Origin: Lolium rigidum
Lineage: Eukaryota; Streptophyta; Magnoliopsida; Poales; Poaceae
Reading direction: 5' to 3'
Assembly (NCBI RefSeq): GCF_022539505.1
Contig: NC_061513.1
Location: 184,790,017-184,854,016, forward strand
Length of the DNA stretch: 64,000 nucleotides
Position numbers and translations under genes: made by a program. The first letter of the stretch is position 1, and each line of letters starts with the position of its first letter. Positions 33,146 through 44,679 of this stretch are shown piece by piece. The notes under the pieces are model-generated. The model was not told where the DNA came from, searched no databases, and saw only the letters and a list, made by a program, of their open reading frames with translations.

Positions 33146-34741
33146 TGATACGCGTACAACACGCGTCCGTTGGGAACCCCAAGAGGAAGGTGTGATGCGC
33201 ACAGCGGCAAGTTTTCCCTCAGAAAGAAACCAAGGTTTATCGAACCAGGAGGAGCCAAGAAGCACATTGAAGTTTGATGGCGGCGGGATGTAGTGCGGCG
33301 CAACACCAGAGATTCCGGCGCCAACGTGGAACCTGCACAACACAACCAAAGTACTTTGCCCCAACGAAACAGTGAGTTTGTCAATCTCACCGGCTTGCTG
33401 TAACAAAGGATTAGATGTATAGTGTGGATGATGATTGTTTGCAAAGAACAGTAGAACAAGTATTGCGATGAGATTGTATTCGATGTAAAAGAATGGACCG
33501 GGGTCCACAAGTTCACTAGAGGTGTCTCTCCCATAAGATAAATAGCATGTTGGGTGAACAAATTACAGTCGGGCAATTGACAAATAGAGAGAGCAAAACA
33601 ATGCACATACATGATATGATGAGTATTGTGAGATTTAATTGGGCATTACGACAAAGTACATAGACCGCTATCCAGCATGCATCTATGCCTAAAAAGTCCA
33701 CCTTCAGGTTATCATCCGAACCCCTTCCAGTATTAAGTTGCAAAACAACGGACAATTGCATTAAGTATGGTGCGTAATGTAATCAATAACTACATCCTCG
33801 GACATAGCATCAATGTTTTATCCCTAGTGGAAACAACACATCCACAACCTTAGAACTTTCCGTCACTCGTCCCAGCATTTAATGGAGGCATGAACCCACT
33901 ATCGAGCATAAATACTCCCTCTTGGAGTTAAGAGCAAAAACTTGGCCAGAGCCTCTACTAATAACGGAGAGCATGCAAGATCATAAACAACACATAGGTA
34001 ATAGATTGATAATCAACATAACATAGTATTCTCTATCCATCGGATCCCGACAAACACAACATATAGAATTACGGATAGATGATCTTGATCATGTTAGGCA
34101 GCTCACAAGATCCGACAATGAAGCACATGAGGAGAAGACAACCATCTAGCTACTGCTATGGACCCATAGTCCAGGGGTGAACTACTCACTCATCACTCCG
34201 GAGGCGACCATGGCGGTGAAGAGTCCTCCGGGAGATGATTCCCCTCTCCGGCAGGGTGCCGGAGGTGATCTCCAGAATCCCCCGAGATGGGATTGGCGGC
34301 GGCGGCGTCTCAGTAAGGTTTTCCGTATCGTGGCTCTCGGTACTGGGGGTTTCGCGACGAAGGCTTTAAGTAGGCGGAAGGGCAACACGGTGGGCCACAC
34401 GAGGGCCCCACACACCAGGCCAGCGTGGCCAAGACCTGGGCTGCGCCGCCCTGTTGTGGCGGCGCCTCGTGGCCCCACTTCGTTTCCCCCTCGGTCTTCT
34501 GGAAGCTTCGTGCAAAAATAGGACCCTGGGCGTTGATTTCGTCCAATTCCGAGAATATTTCCTTTGTAGGATTTCTGAAACCAAAAACAGCAGAAAACAA
34601 CAACTGGCTCTTCGGCATCTCGTTAATAGGTTAGTGCCGGAAAATGCATAAATACGACATATAATGTGTATAAAACATGTAGATATCATCAATAATGTGG
34701 CATGGAACATAAGAAATTATCGATACGTCGGAGACGTATCA
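33146..34741 (-). repeat. 5' LTR of element B
   Basis: It is 1596 bp, TGATACGCG (plus strand, 33146) to ...GACGTATCA (34741), and aligns over its full length with the LTRs of A. Confidence 0.95.
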
Positions 34742-34879
34742 AGTACTAGTTTGTTTACATTTCCACAGGCCAATTTTACGAACAAAATTTCGAAAATTAA
34801 CCTTCAGAAATTCGGAAGCCAGGTGACACAGCAGTCGTCAAGGATTGCAGCTAGTGGTACACAGTGACCTGGTCAAGAT

Positions 34880-35215
34880 CTACCTTGAGCCTGCTTGACG
34901 CTTCAGCTCGGAGTTGAGAGCCTTCTCCTGTGATAGCTCGGCCTCTAGTTTGTCCGTCCTAACCGTGAGGTTCGGGATCGGTCCGGCGAGTTTGTCCATG
35001 GTCTCCGCCCGGCCGAGGCTCCGCCGCCGGATCTCCTTACTCTCAGTGAACGATTTCATGGCGATATCGTCGAGAATGCGAATCCGGATCTTCTCAGTGG
35101 CGAGCTCAGAATAAAGTCTCATGCACTCATCGGCGAGGGCGCTTCTGTCCGCCGTCTCGACGCAGAAATCGACCATAACCATTTCTAAAATGGTCCCGAT
35201 CTCGTAGCGGGGCTT
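34880..35215 (-). pseudogene. Gene-like fragment: coiled-coil exon
   Basis: On the minus strand an acceptor-like ctgatag precedes AAGCCCCGC at 35215. The frame then runs KPRYEIGTILEMVMVDFC to a stop at 34880 (ATG at 35182, 100 codons). The C-terminal half (ELSQEKALNSELKRQ, with leucine every 3-4 residues) is a likely coiled coil. Codon use is GC-rich and unlike the transposon DNA around it. An upstream exon-like block in matching phase lies at 35311-35389. I do not recognise the family. No complete start is seen, so a captured or degraded gene fragment is more likely than a working gene. Confidence 0.5.
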
Positions 35216-35310
35216 CTATCAGATGGAGATGGAGCACAAAATCAGAAGTGTACCCAGAGAACTACGAAGAAATAGAGAATGGGAATCCCAATTTGCACGA
35301 ATGTCTATAC

Positions 35311-35558
35311 CTCGCTGCTTTGAGAAGTTGGCTCCGTGGGAGATGTTTTCGCAGGCAGGAGGGCTGCGGGAAAACTAAGGCCGCCCGACCTGAAAATACG
35401 ATTGAGAGAAGGTAAGAAAAGGAGGGGATGATAAGTTGTGAAAGACATAGAAAGATGCGCAAGAACGGAGGATCGCCTGAAGGTAGCGGTCGCGGGCCGC
35501 GACGCCCTTGAAGACTCTTGCGCTGAAGGCACCTCGACAAGCAGCACGGGGACGCCAT
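35311..35558 (-). pseudogene. Gene-like fragment: upstream exon(s)
   Basis: The minus strand is open in a protein-like frame (NPGNGVPVLLVEVPSAQ, then SGGLSFPAALLPAKTSPTEP). The second part is bounded by an acceptor (ttttcag at about 35396-35390) and a donor (GAG|GTATAG at 35311), which joins in phase to the exon at 35215. Upstream the frame meets a TGA with no ATG in between, so the 5' end is missing or another exon is needed. Splicing is inferred only. Confidence 0.4.
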
Positions 35559-35649
35559 TGCCGGGATTCCCTCAGCTTCGCCGCAGCCGCACGAGCCCTT
35601 CTGTGGCGAGACTTGCTCCTGTTCATGGTGGCAAAGTAGTATTCCAAGA

Positions 35650-36376
35650 GGTAAACAAAGTGGTGAACTGAGGAAGACGGCTAGAGCAAAAGGTTAGTCC
35701 TTAAATTTGGCCTCCCCGTCTCCTCGGCTCCTCGCGAGTAGTAGTAATACTTATCTGGTCAAAGAGCAAACTTCAAGGCAGAGACTTGGTGGGCCATTCA
35801 TCTCCAACTATACTTCCTCCGATCCGAATGATACCAAATTTTTAAATGACAAATCACCCAAAACAGTATTCCAAGAGTATATGTAAGCTTTGGTGTTTTT
35901 ACAATATACTAGCAAGATGGCATGTGATGGCTCCATGCGCGTGTTTCACAATTTTACATTTTTTAAACCTTATTTGGTTGGTTTCAAATTTGGTTCAAAT
36001 TTTCGGTGTGCGGCATGCGTACTGGGTGGTCGCGTACGTAGGTTAAGTTTTTTTCTTTTTGAATTTTTGTACCTCGTTTCGTTTTGATTTCAAAACTGGC
36101 TCAAAATTAATTAACTTCTCTGGGTTGTGCTTAATTCGTCCTACTAGCTAACTAGGAGGCCGCACAACCCACACGCTTGGTTACGTATTGCTAATTTTGG
36201 GGTGCCACACTTTGCAGACGCCTAAGCTTTAGTCAAAGAAGGCCAATGTCGAGTACTTAAAAATTTGGCATCCTCGTCATTTCTGTTTGTTGTTTTGAAA
36301 TGGGAGTATGGTCTAGAAGGACCTAGTTTCTGCGATAAACAGGCTTTACAAATAGCACCCATAGGAAATAGAAAAT
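35650..36376. other. Unassigned, possible Stowaway-like end
   Basis: No gene is supported. The phrase tacttcctccgatccgaatg at about 35812-35831 resembles a Stowaway MITE tip, but no matching second end was found. The rest is AT-rich, and T2 sequence begins at about 36377. Confidence 0.4.
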
Positions 36377-37950
36377 TACAACTAGACCAAGATTCAAATG
36401 GGCATAAAAATTCAAAAAAAATGAAAAACCAAAGCGTGTAGTCTTCTTATGTTATATAGTAAGCATTCAAGGTGATAAACAAGGTCTAGGCATATTCAAA
36501 CGAGAAAAAAACATGTATCCACCCCTAACCCTAAACTCTGTCTTATGAAGTCAAGCACGAAGAAGGATTTGCAAAGAAGGATTTGCATCCCTTTATTAAT
36601 AATCTGATAGCCACTTTGGAGTGACTAAAAAGGATGCATTCTTACCTTTTCATTTTCAAGTTTTAAACTTGTTTAATTAAATCTTGGTTAAACCTAGGAT
36701 TGACCAAGATCAAATGGGCATAAAAATTTAGTAAAAATCAAAAAAATGAAAACCAAAGCACATAGTATACTTATGTTATATAGTAAGCATATATTCAAGT
36801 TGATAAACAAGGTCTAAACATATTCAAACCAGACAAATCATGTATCTACCCCTAAACCTAAACTCTGTCTTATGAAGTCGATCAAGCATGAAGGGAAGTG
36901 GTTTTGGGTTTCAAACATGGAAATTTCAAAAACCTCCCAAAAGCTTCATTTTAGAGTGACTAATAAGAAGGATCCATGCTTACCTTTTCATTTTCATGTT
37001 TTAAACTTGTTCAAACCTTGGTCAAACTTAGGATTTGACCAATATTCAAATGGGCATAAAAATACTTAGAAAAATCATGTACGTATCTACCCCCTAACCC
37101 TAATATATAAACTCTATCTTACGAAGTCAAGCATGAAGATAAGTGGTTTTGGGTTTCAAACATGGAAATTTGAAGAACCCCCCAAAAGCTTCATTTTAGA
37201 GTGACTAAAGGATCCAGGTCGGGATTAACTCTTATTTTGATGTTTTAAACTTGTTCAAATCTTGGTCAAACCGTACCTAGGATTTGACCAAGTTTCAAAT
37301 GGGCATAAAAATTCAAAAAAAATGAAAAACCAAAGCACATAGCCTTCTTATGTCATATAGTAAGCACTCAAGTTGATAAACAAAGGTCTAGACATATTCA
37401 AACCAGAAAAATCATGTATCTACCCTAACCCTTTGTCTTATGAAGTCAAGCATGAAGAGAAGTGGTTTTGGGTTTCAAACATGGAAGTTTCAAAAACCTT
37501 CCAAAAGCTTCATTTTAGAGTGACTAAGAAGGATCCATTCTTACCTTTTCATTTTCATGTTTTAAACTTGTTTAAATCTTGGTCAAACCAAGGATTTGAC
37601 CAAGATTCAAATGCGCATAAAAATTCAAAAAATTCAAAAAAATGAAAACTAAAGCACATAGTATTCTCATGTCATATAGTAAGCATTCAAGTTGATAAAC
37701 AAGGTCTAAACATATTCAAACAAAGACAAATCGTGTATCTACCCTGGCCCTAACCCTAAACTTTCTCTTATGAAGTCAAGCATGAAGAGAAGTGGTTTTG
37801 TGTTTCAAACATGGAAATTTCAAAAACCTCCCAAAAGCTTCATTTTAGAGTGACTAAGAAGGATCCAGGCTTACCTTTTCATTGTCATGTTTTAAACTTG
37901 TTCATCTTGGTCAAACTTATGATTCGACCAAGATTCAAATGGGCATAAAA
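36377..37950 (+). repeat. T2 tandem array, block 2
   Basis: Monomer starts lie near 36541, 36870, 37115, 37438 and 37768, giving spacings of about 329, 245, 323 and 330. Short monomers lack about 85 bp (the segment with the tatgtcatatagtaagc motif). A perfect 13-bp inverted repeat is at 37575-37587/37595-37607. Confidence 0.92.
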
Positions 37951-38830
37951 ATTGGGAGGAATGGTACATGAATTACAATTCAAGAAAAAACAAGGTAACT
38001 TAAATACTTGGATGCCCCAAAGATGAGTGGAAGCCCAAAACAATGGAAAAACATGTGCGCACGCATCATCCAATTCAAGTATAACACATACCAGGCACCA
38101 ATAGTTTGATCTAAATTTGAAATCAAAGAGAAGGTGGTTTGAAAAAATCGAAATTGGAAAAGCAAAGCATGAAATCATGAATTTGTGATGCACTATAGCT
38201 ATGAAAAGTATATAACAATGTATACCAAAATGATTTTTTTAGAGGAATACTAGTTCAACTTATTTAATTTTATATAAGTAGCCAAAAATCGATTTTCTAC
38301 TTTTTTATTATTACTATGCAGCACACGTGTGTTTGTCCGTCGAGTGAAACTCGGAGGAAGAGGGGTCACTCGGAAGTCGGAAGGAGAGAAGAAGAGATAG
38401 AATTATGGTGTCTCCCCTTTTTCGGGTGATGATGTTGACTGTTGTGCAGGTTTTGTCAGTGAGCAGGAGGTGCGAGCGAGTCGAGCGAGGCCGAGAATGA
38501 GAGAGATTTTTTGTGTGAGAGAGGGACAACCGAAGGATCCTGAAGGACCCAGAGACTTCCAGTACGCATCCTGATGCGTCTTCTCTTGACAAAGAAGATG
38601 GCTTGGAGTTTGCGTACCTACCGCACTTGACTTGAGATCACCGAAGTGTGGGACCTCACGCATGGGCACCACACGTAAGTGACAGACCTCGTTGGTGTAA
38701 AAACTCGGTTGATTATTATTATACTACTACATTTGTACAAAGCTTCCTATGGATTCAAGGGTACGAAAGCCAAGTTAACTCATTTACATGACATTATTTT
38801 TTCCATGAAGCCAAGTTAACTCATCTATCA
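37951..38830. repeat. Module M, copy 1
   Basis: It starts attgggaggaatggtacatg. It holds CACACGTGTG near 38321, an acceptor-like gttgtgcag at about 38443-38451, a GC-rich stretch, and a donor-like CACACGTAAGT at about 38668, all on the plus strand. The stretch between would be an exon of about 220 bases, but it has stops. The minus strand is open for 89 codons (38672-38403). It recurs at 46931-47812 and in part at three other places. It may be a captured gene fragment; no product is assigned. Confidence 0.6.
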
Positions 38831-39689
38831 ATTGGCACATTTTGGAGTGACTAAGAAGGATCCATGCTTACTTTTTCATTTTCATGTTTTAAACATGGTT
38901 AAATCGTGGTCAAACCTATGATTTGACCAAGATTCAAATGTGCGTAAAAATTCAGAAAAAAACCAAAAAACAAAAACACGTCATCTTCTTATGTCATATA
39001 GTAAGCATTCAAGGTGATAAACAAGGTCTCACATATTCAAACCACAAAAATCATGTATCTACCCCCCTAACCCTAAACTATTTCTTATGAAGTCAAGCAC
39101 GATGAGAAGTTGTTTTGGGTTTCAAACATGGACATTTCAAAAACCATCCCAAAAGCTTCATTTTGGAGTGACTAAGAAGGATACAAGCTTACCTTTTCAT
39201 TTTCATGTGTTAAACTTGTTTAAATCTTGGTCAAACCTATCTAGGATTTGACCAAGAGATTCAAATGGGCATAAGAATTCAAAAAAAAAACAAAGCGCAT
39301 GGTCTTCTTATGTCATATAGTAAGGCATTCAAGTTGATAAACATGGTCTAGAAATATTTAAAATAGACGAATCATGTATCTACCCCCTAACCATAAACTC
39401 TGTCTTGTAAAGTCAAGCATGAAGAGAAGTGGTTTTGGGTTTCAAACATGGAAATTTCAAAAACCTCCCAAAAGCTTCATTTTAGAGTGACTAAGAAGGA
39501 TCCAGGCTTACCCTTTTCATTTTCATGTTTTAAACTTGTTCAAATCTGGGTCAAACTTAGGATTTGACCAAGATTCAAATGGGCGTAAAAATACTTAGAA
39601 AAATCATGTACGTACGTACCACTAATTAACCCTAAACTCTATCTTACGAAGTCAAGCATGAAGAGAAGTGGTTTTGGGTTTCAAACATG
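38831..39689 (+). repeat. T2 tandem array, block 3
   Basis: The same monomer sequence as the other T2 blocks. It joins M' at 39689, where tttcaaacatgg runs straight into tgttgactgttgtgcag. Confidence 0.9.
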
Positions 39690-40484
39690 GTGTTGACTGT
39701 TGTGCAGGTTTTGTCACTGAGCAGGAGGTGCGAGCGAGCGAGCGAGTCGAGCGTGGCCGAGAATGAGAGATTTTTTTTGTGAGAGGGACAACCGAAGGAT
39801 CCTGAAGGACCCAGAGACTTCCAATACGCATCCTGATGCGTCTTCTCTTGACAAAGAAGATGGCTTGGAGTTTGCGTACCTACTACACTTGACTTGTGCT
39901 CACTGAAGAGTGGGACCTCACGCATGGGCACCACAGTAAGTGATAGACCTGTTGGTGTAAATCTCGGTTGATTATTATACTACATTACTACAAAGTTTCC
40001 TATGGATTCAAGGGTACGAAAGCCAAGTTAACTCATTTACATGACATTTTTTTTTCATGAAGCCAAGTTAACTCATATATCAATTGGTACATTCTGGTTA
40101 TATTCGAAATTTTACTTGAAACTTGTTGTTCATGCCATTTTACTACTCGCCTAACACTTTTTCCGCGCGTGAAGGGAGGGGGGTGGGCATGATGCTACCC
40201 TGAATCTTTGTGACCCCCAAAAACTAGCAAATACGAGAGAGGCATCCAAAGAAACACACTCGTCCCCTACCCCCACCCCCCAATTTTAAATCCAGCCAAA
40301 GGTGGATCAAAAAAGGCAATCGAAAAGCATGGATTGTTCATCTTTTTCTATTTAGTTAGGGTTAGGGTTTATGGTTTATAGAGATGCACATATTTTCATT
40401 TCATATTTGTGATTACAATAATACATAGGTAAGATTCCAAGCATGACCTTTGTTAGAATAACCTTTAACGTGTTCTCTCACCTT
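39690..40484. repeat. Module M', copy 1 (partial M plus tail)
   Basis: It repeats the acceptor-to-donor part of M (39690-39940) and then a distinct tail to about 40484 (…ccgcgcgtgaaggg…). The same junction and tail recur at 48672-49467. No gene is supported. Confidence 0.6.
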
Positions 40485-41564
40485 TAGATTCAAATGGGCA
40501 TAAACATTCGAAAAAATAAAAAAATGAAAAACCAAAGCACATAGTCTTCTTATGTCATATAGTAAGAATTGAAGTTGATAAACAAGGTCTAGACATATTC
40601 AAACCAGAAAAGCTCCCAAAAGCTTCATTTTAGAGTGACCAAGAAGGATACAGGCTTACCTTTTCATTTTCATGTTTTAAACTTGTTTAAATCCTGGTCA
40701 AAACTAGGATTTGACCAAGATTCAAATGGGTATAAAAAAATAAAAAACGCACATAGCCTTTTTATATCATATTATAATGCATGAGCATTCAAGTTGATAA
40801 ACATGGTCTAGACATATTCAAACTAGAAAAATCATGTATCTACCCTGGCCCTAACATTAAACTCTGTATTATGGAGTCAAGCATGAAGAGAAGTGGTTTT
40901 GGGTTTCAAACATGGAAATTTCAAATTGATGAACAAGGTCTAGGCATATTCAAAACAGAAAAAGCATGTATCTACCCTCTAACCATAAAGTCGGTCGATC
41001 TTATGAAGTCGATCTAGCATGAAGAGAAGTCCTATTGGTTTCAAACACGGAAATTTCAAGAACCTCCCAAAAGCTTCATTTTAGAGTGACTAAAAAAGAT
41101 CCATGCATGCTTGCCTTTTCATTTTCATGTTTTAAAATTGTTTAAATCTTGGTCAAACCTGGCTAGTATTTGACCAAGATTCAAATGGGCATAAAATTAA
41201 AAAAAAATGAAAAACTGAAGCACATAGCCTTCTTATGTCATATATAGTAAGCATTCAAGTTGATAAACAAGGTCTAGACATATTCAAAACAGAAAAAAGC
41301 ATGTATCTACCCCTAACCCTTAACTCTGTCTTATGAAGTCAAGCATGAAGAGAAGTGGTTTTGGGTTTCAAACATTGAGATTTCAAGAACCCCCAAAAGC
41401 TTCATTTTAGAATGACTAAGAAGGATCCAGGCTTGCCTTTTCATTTCATGTGTTTAAACTAGCTTAAATCTTGGTCAAAACCTAGGACTTGACCAAGATT
41501 CAAATGGGCATAAACATTCAGAAAAAATCAAAAAATGAAAACCAAAGCACATAGCCTTCTTATG

Positions 41565-41608
<44 letters not shown>

Positions 41609-43270
41609 AGCATTCAAGTTGATGAACAAGGTCTAGACATATTCAAAACAGAAAAAGCATGTATCTACCCCTAACCCTTAACTCTGTCTTATGAAGTCAA
41701 GCATGAAGAGAAGTGGTTTTGGGTTTCAAACATTGAGATTTCAAGAACCCCCCCCCCCCCCCAAAAGCTTCATTTTAGAATGACTAAGAAGGATCCATGC
41801 TTGCCTTTTCATTTCATGTGTTTAAACTAGCTTAAATCTTGGTCAAAACCTAGGACTTGACCAAGATTCAAATGGGCATGAACATTCAGAAAAAAATCAA
41901 AAAATGAAAACCAAAGCACATAGCCTTCTTATGTCATATATATATACAGTAAGCATTCAAGTTGATGAACAAGGTCTAGACATATTCAAAACAGAAAAAG
42001 CATGTATCTACCCCCTAACCCTTAACTATGTCTTATGAAGTCAAGCATGAAGAGAAGTGGTTTTGGGTTTCAAACATGGAAATTTCTAAAACATCTGAAA
42101 AGCTTAATTTAAGAGTGAATAAGAAGGATACAAGCGTACCTTTTCATTTTCAGGATTTATGCTTGTTTAAATCTTGGTCAAACATAAGATTTGACCAACA
42201 CACACATAGTATTCTTATGTCATATAGTAAGCATTCAAGTTAATAAACAAGCATGTGTAGACATATTCAAACCCGACAAATCATGTATCTACCCCTAACC
42301 CTAAACTCTGTCTTATGAAGTCAACCATGCATGAAGAGAAGTGGTTTTGGGTTTCAAACATTGAGATTTCAAGAACCCCCCAAAAGCTTCATTTTAGAAT
42401 GACTAAGAAGGATCCATGCTTGCCTTTTCATTTTCATGTGTTTTAAACTTGCTTAAATCTTGGTCAAATCTAGGATTTGACCAAGATTCAAATGGGCATA
42501 AACATTTAGAAAAAATCAAAAAATGAAAACCAAAGCACATAGCCTAGCTTCTTATATGTCATATATATATAGTAAGCATTCAAGTTGGTGAACAAGGTCT
42601 AGACATATTCAAAACAGAAAAGCATGTATCTACCCCCTAACCCTTGACTATGTCTTATGAAGTCAAGCATATGGAGAGAAGTGGTTTTGGGTTTCAAACA
42701 TGGAAATTTCAAAAACTTCCCAAAAGCTTAATTTTAGAGTGAGTAAGAAGGATCCAAGCTTACCTTTTCATTTTCAGGATTTATGCTTGTTTAAATCTTG
42801 GTCAAACATAGGATTTGAACAAGATTCAAATGGGCATAAACATTCCGAAAAAAATAAAAAATAAAAAGCCAACGCACATATAGTCTTCTTATGTCATATA
42901 GTAAGCATTCAAGTTGATAAACAAGCATGTCTAGACATATTCAAACCCAACAAATCATGTATCTACCCCCTAAAACACCCTAAACTAGCTTTGTCTTATA
43001 TATGAAGTCAAGCATGAAGAGAAATGGTTTTGGGTTTCAAACATGGAAATTTCAAGAACCCCCCAAAGCTTCATTTTAGAGTGACTAAGAAGGATCCAGG
43101 CTTACCTTTTCATTTTCATGTTTAAACTTGTTTAAATCTTGGATTTGACCAAGACTCAAATGGGCATAAAAATTCAAAAAAAAAATCAAAAACCAAAGCA
43201 CATAGCCTTCTTATGTCATATATAGTAAGCAACATTCAACTTGATGAACATGGCCGGTCTAGACATATAG
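40485..43270 (+). repeat. T2 tandem array, block 4
   Basis: About nine monomers. Several carry short expansions: an (AT)n run at 41567-41604, shorter ones near 41935 and 42563, and a run of 15 C at 41748-41762. Monomers starting near 41336 and 41693 are close to identical, indicating recent local amplification. Confidence 0.92.
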
Positions 43271-43904
43271 TAAGTAATATGTATCTAAAAATGATTTTTG
43301 GGGATTTATAGGACGAAGTTATAACACACCTACATTTCAAATTGGAATTACTTTCAATAAATCAGCATAAAGTCATTTAAATGTGTGAAACTAGCTAGAA
43401 AGCACTAAAAATGTAAAGAGTTGGGAATTTTCACTAATATGTGGCTAATTTATCTTAAAAATGTAGAGGCGCCATTTTGAGCCGTATCTTATGTACCCCA
43501 TTCACAAAATAAACCTATTTTGTCATCTATAAAATGAAAATGAGTTTTTATATACCGATAAGTTGAAAAGTCTAGTCAGCAACATTGTTGGGAATGGCAA
43601 GATGCACCACCATGCCCAATTTGGGCACATTATAACAAACTATGCCACAAATATGGCCATAACTATGCCATTTGTTGGCTTGAAACCCATGAATCTTCAT
43701 ACACGGTAGTCCGTTTTGTGAAGACATTTTGTTTTTTACTACCCTATCACAGGTTTCTTATTTTCCCTGTCAAATAGTACACCTATAAGCACTCAATGCG
43801 GAAGGGTTTCATTTTTGAGGTTTTCTTCATTTTCATTTTATTTATTTCAAAACCAGGTAAAAATGGTCGACATGATTATCCATGCAAAGGGGTCAAATAT
43901 TTGT
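43271..43904. other. Unassigned AT-rich stretch between T2 and module M''
   Basis: No repeat unit, terminal inverted repeat or reading frame is supported here. Confidence 0.5.
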
Positions 43905-44679
43905 AGGTAGCACATGTGTTTGCCCTTCCAGTGAAACTCGGAGGAAGAGGGATCACACGGAAGGAGACGAAGGGAGAGAAGTGAGTGGGGCCCTCTTATT
44001 TATGGTGTCTGACCTTTTTCAGGGTTTGTCAGTGCGCAGGAGGTGCGAGCGAGCGAGCCCGATAATGAGAGAGATGTTTTTTTCCTTTTTTGAGAGAGAG
44101 AGGGACAACCGAAGGATCCTGAAGGACTCAGACTTCCAATACGCACCAGAACACAGTTTACAACAAGACACAGAATAAACAGGAAATTTCATCTAAATCC
44201 ATAACTTTTACATGGAAGACACCACGCTGAAAGCAAGAAATGCGATTGGGTCCTTAATAGCCACTGCCCAGATTGATCCTCGTCGCAGCCGGGGACGAAC
44301 CACTTAGCGCGACCAAATCGCCATGGCTACAGTGCGTGCACACCATGGCCTCCGAGCTGAGCTAGAAAGGCAATGCCAAAACCGGCAGCCAGTGGAGGTG
44401 GATAACTGGAGAGAGAGAGAGAGAGGGGAGTTTTGATGCGTCTTCTCTTGACAAAGAAGATGGGAGTTTGCCTACCGACCGCACATGACTTATGCTCACT
44501 GAAGTGTGGGACCTCACGCATGGGAACCACACGTAAGTGACAGACCTGTTGGTGTAATAACTCGGGTGATCATTATACTGTATTAGTACAAAGTTTCCTA
44601 TGGGTTCAAGGATAGGAAAGCCAAGTTAACTCATTTACATGACATTATCAGCTTGAATGCTTACTATATGACATTTGGG
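43905..44679. repeat. Module M'', diverged copy
   Basis: It shares the cacatgtgtttgcccttcc start, the gtttgtcagtgcgcaggagg core and the cacacgtaagtgacagacctg end with M. It carries about 250 extra bases (44150-44430) absent from M and M'. Confidence 0.6.

Larger units (their letters stand above)
26486..34741 (-). mobile_element. Family-1 non-autonomous LTR retrotransposon B (contains a solo LTR)
   Basis: On the minus strand: 5' LTR 34741-33146, primer site 33134-33117, intact 216-codon ORF 32910-32260, non-coding region, polypurine tract, and 3' LTR 29663-28234 plus 26645-26486. Perfect duplications AGTAC flank it (26481-26485 and 34742-34746). The solo LTR 26646-28228 interrupts the 3' LTR. 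Without that, B is about 6.7 kb, like A. It has no pol. Confidence 0.95.

Noticed and set aside
35812..35831. Stowaway MITE
   Set aside because: Only one tip-like phrase is seen; no second end and no TA duplication.
38403..38672. Minus-strand ORF MVPMREVP... as a gene
   Set aside because: Its frame and end differ among the copies at 38672, 39934, 44530 and 47651, so coding is not conserved; kept only as module M.
41567..41604. (AT)n run of about 38 bp, and a 15-C run at 41748-41762
   Set aside because: Ordinary slippage expansions inside T2 monomers; possible assembly noise.
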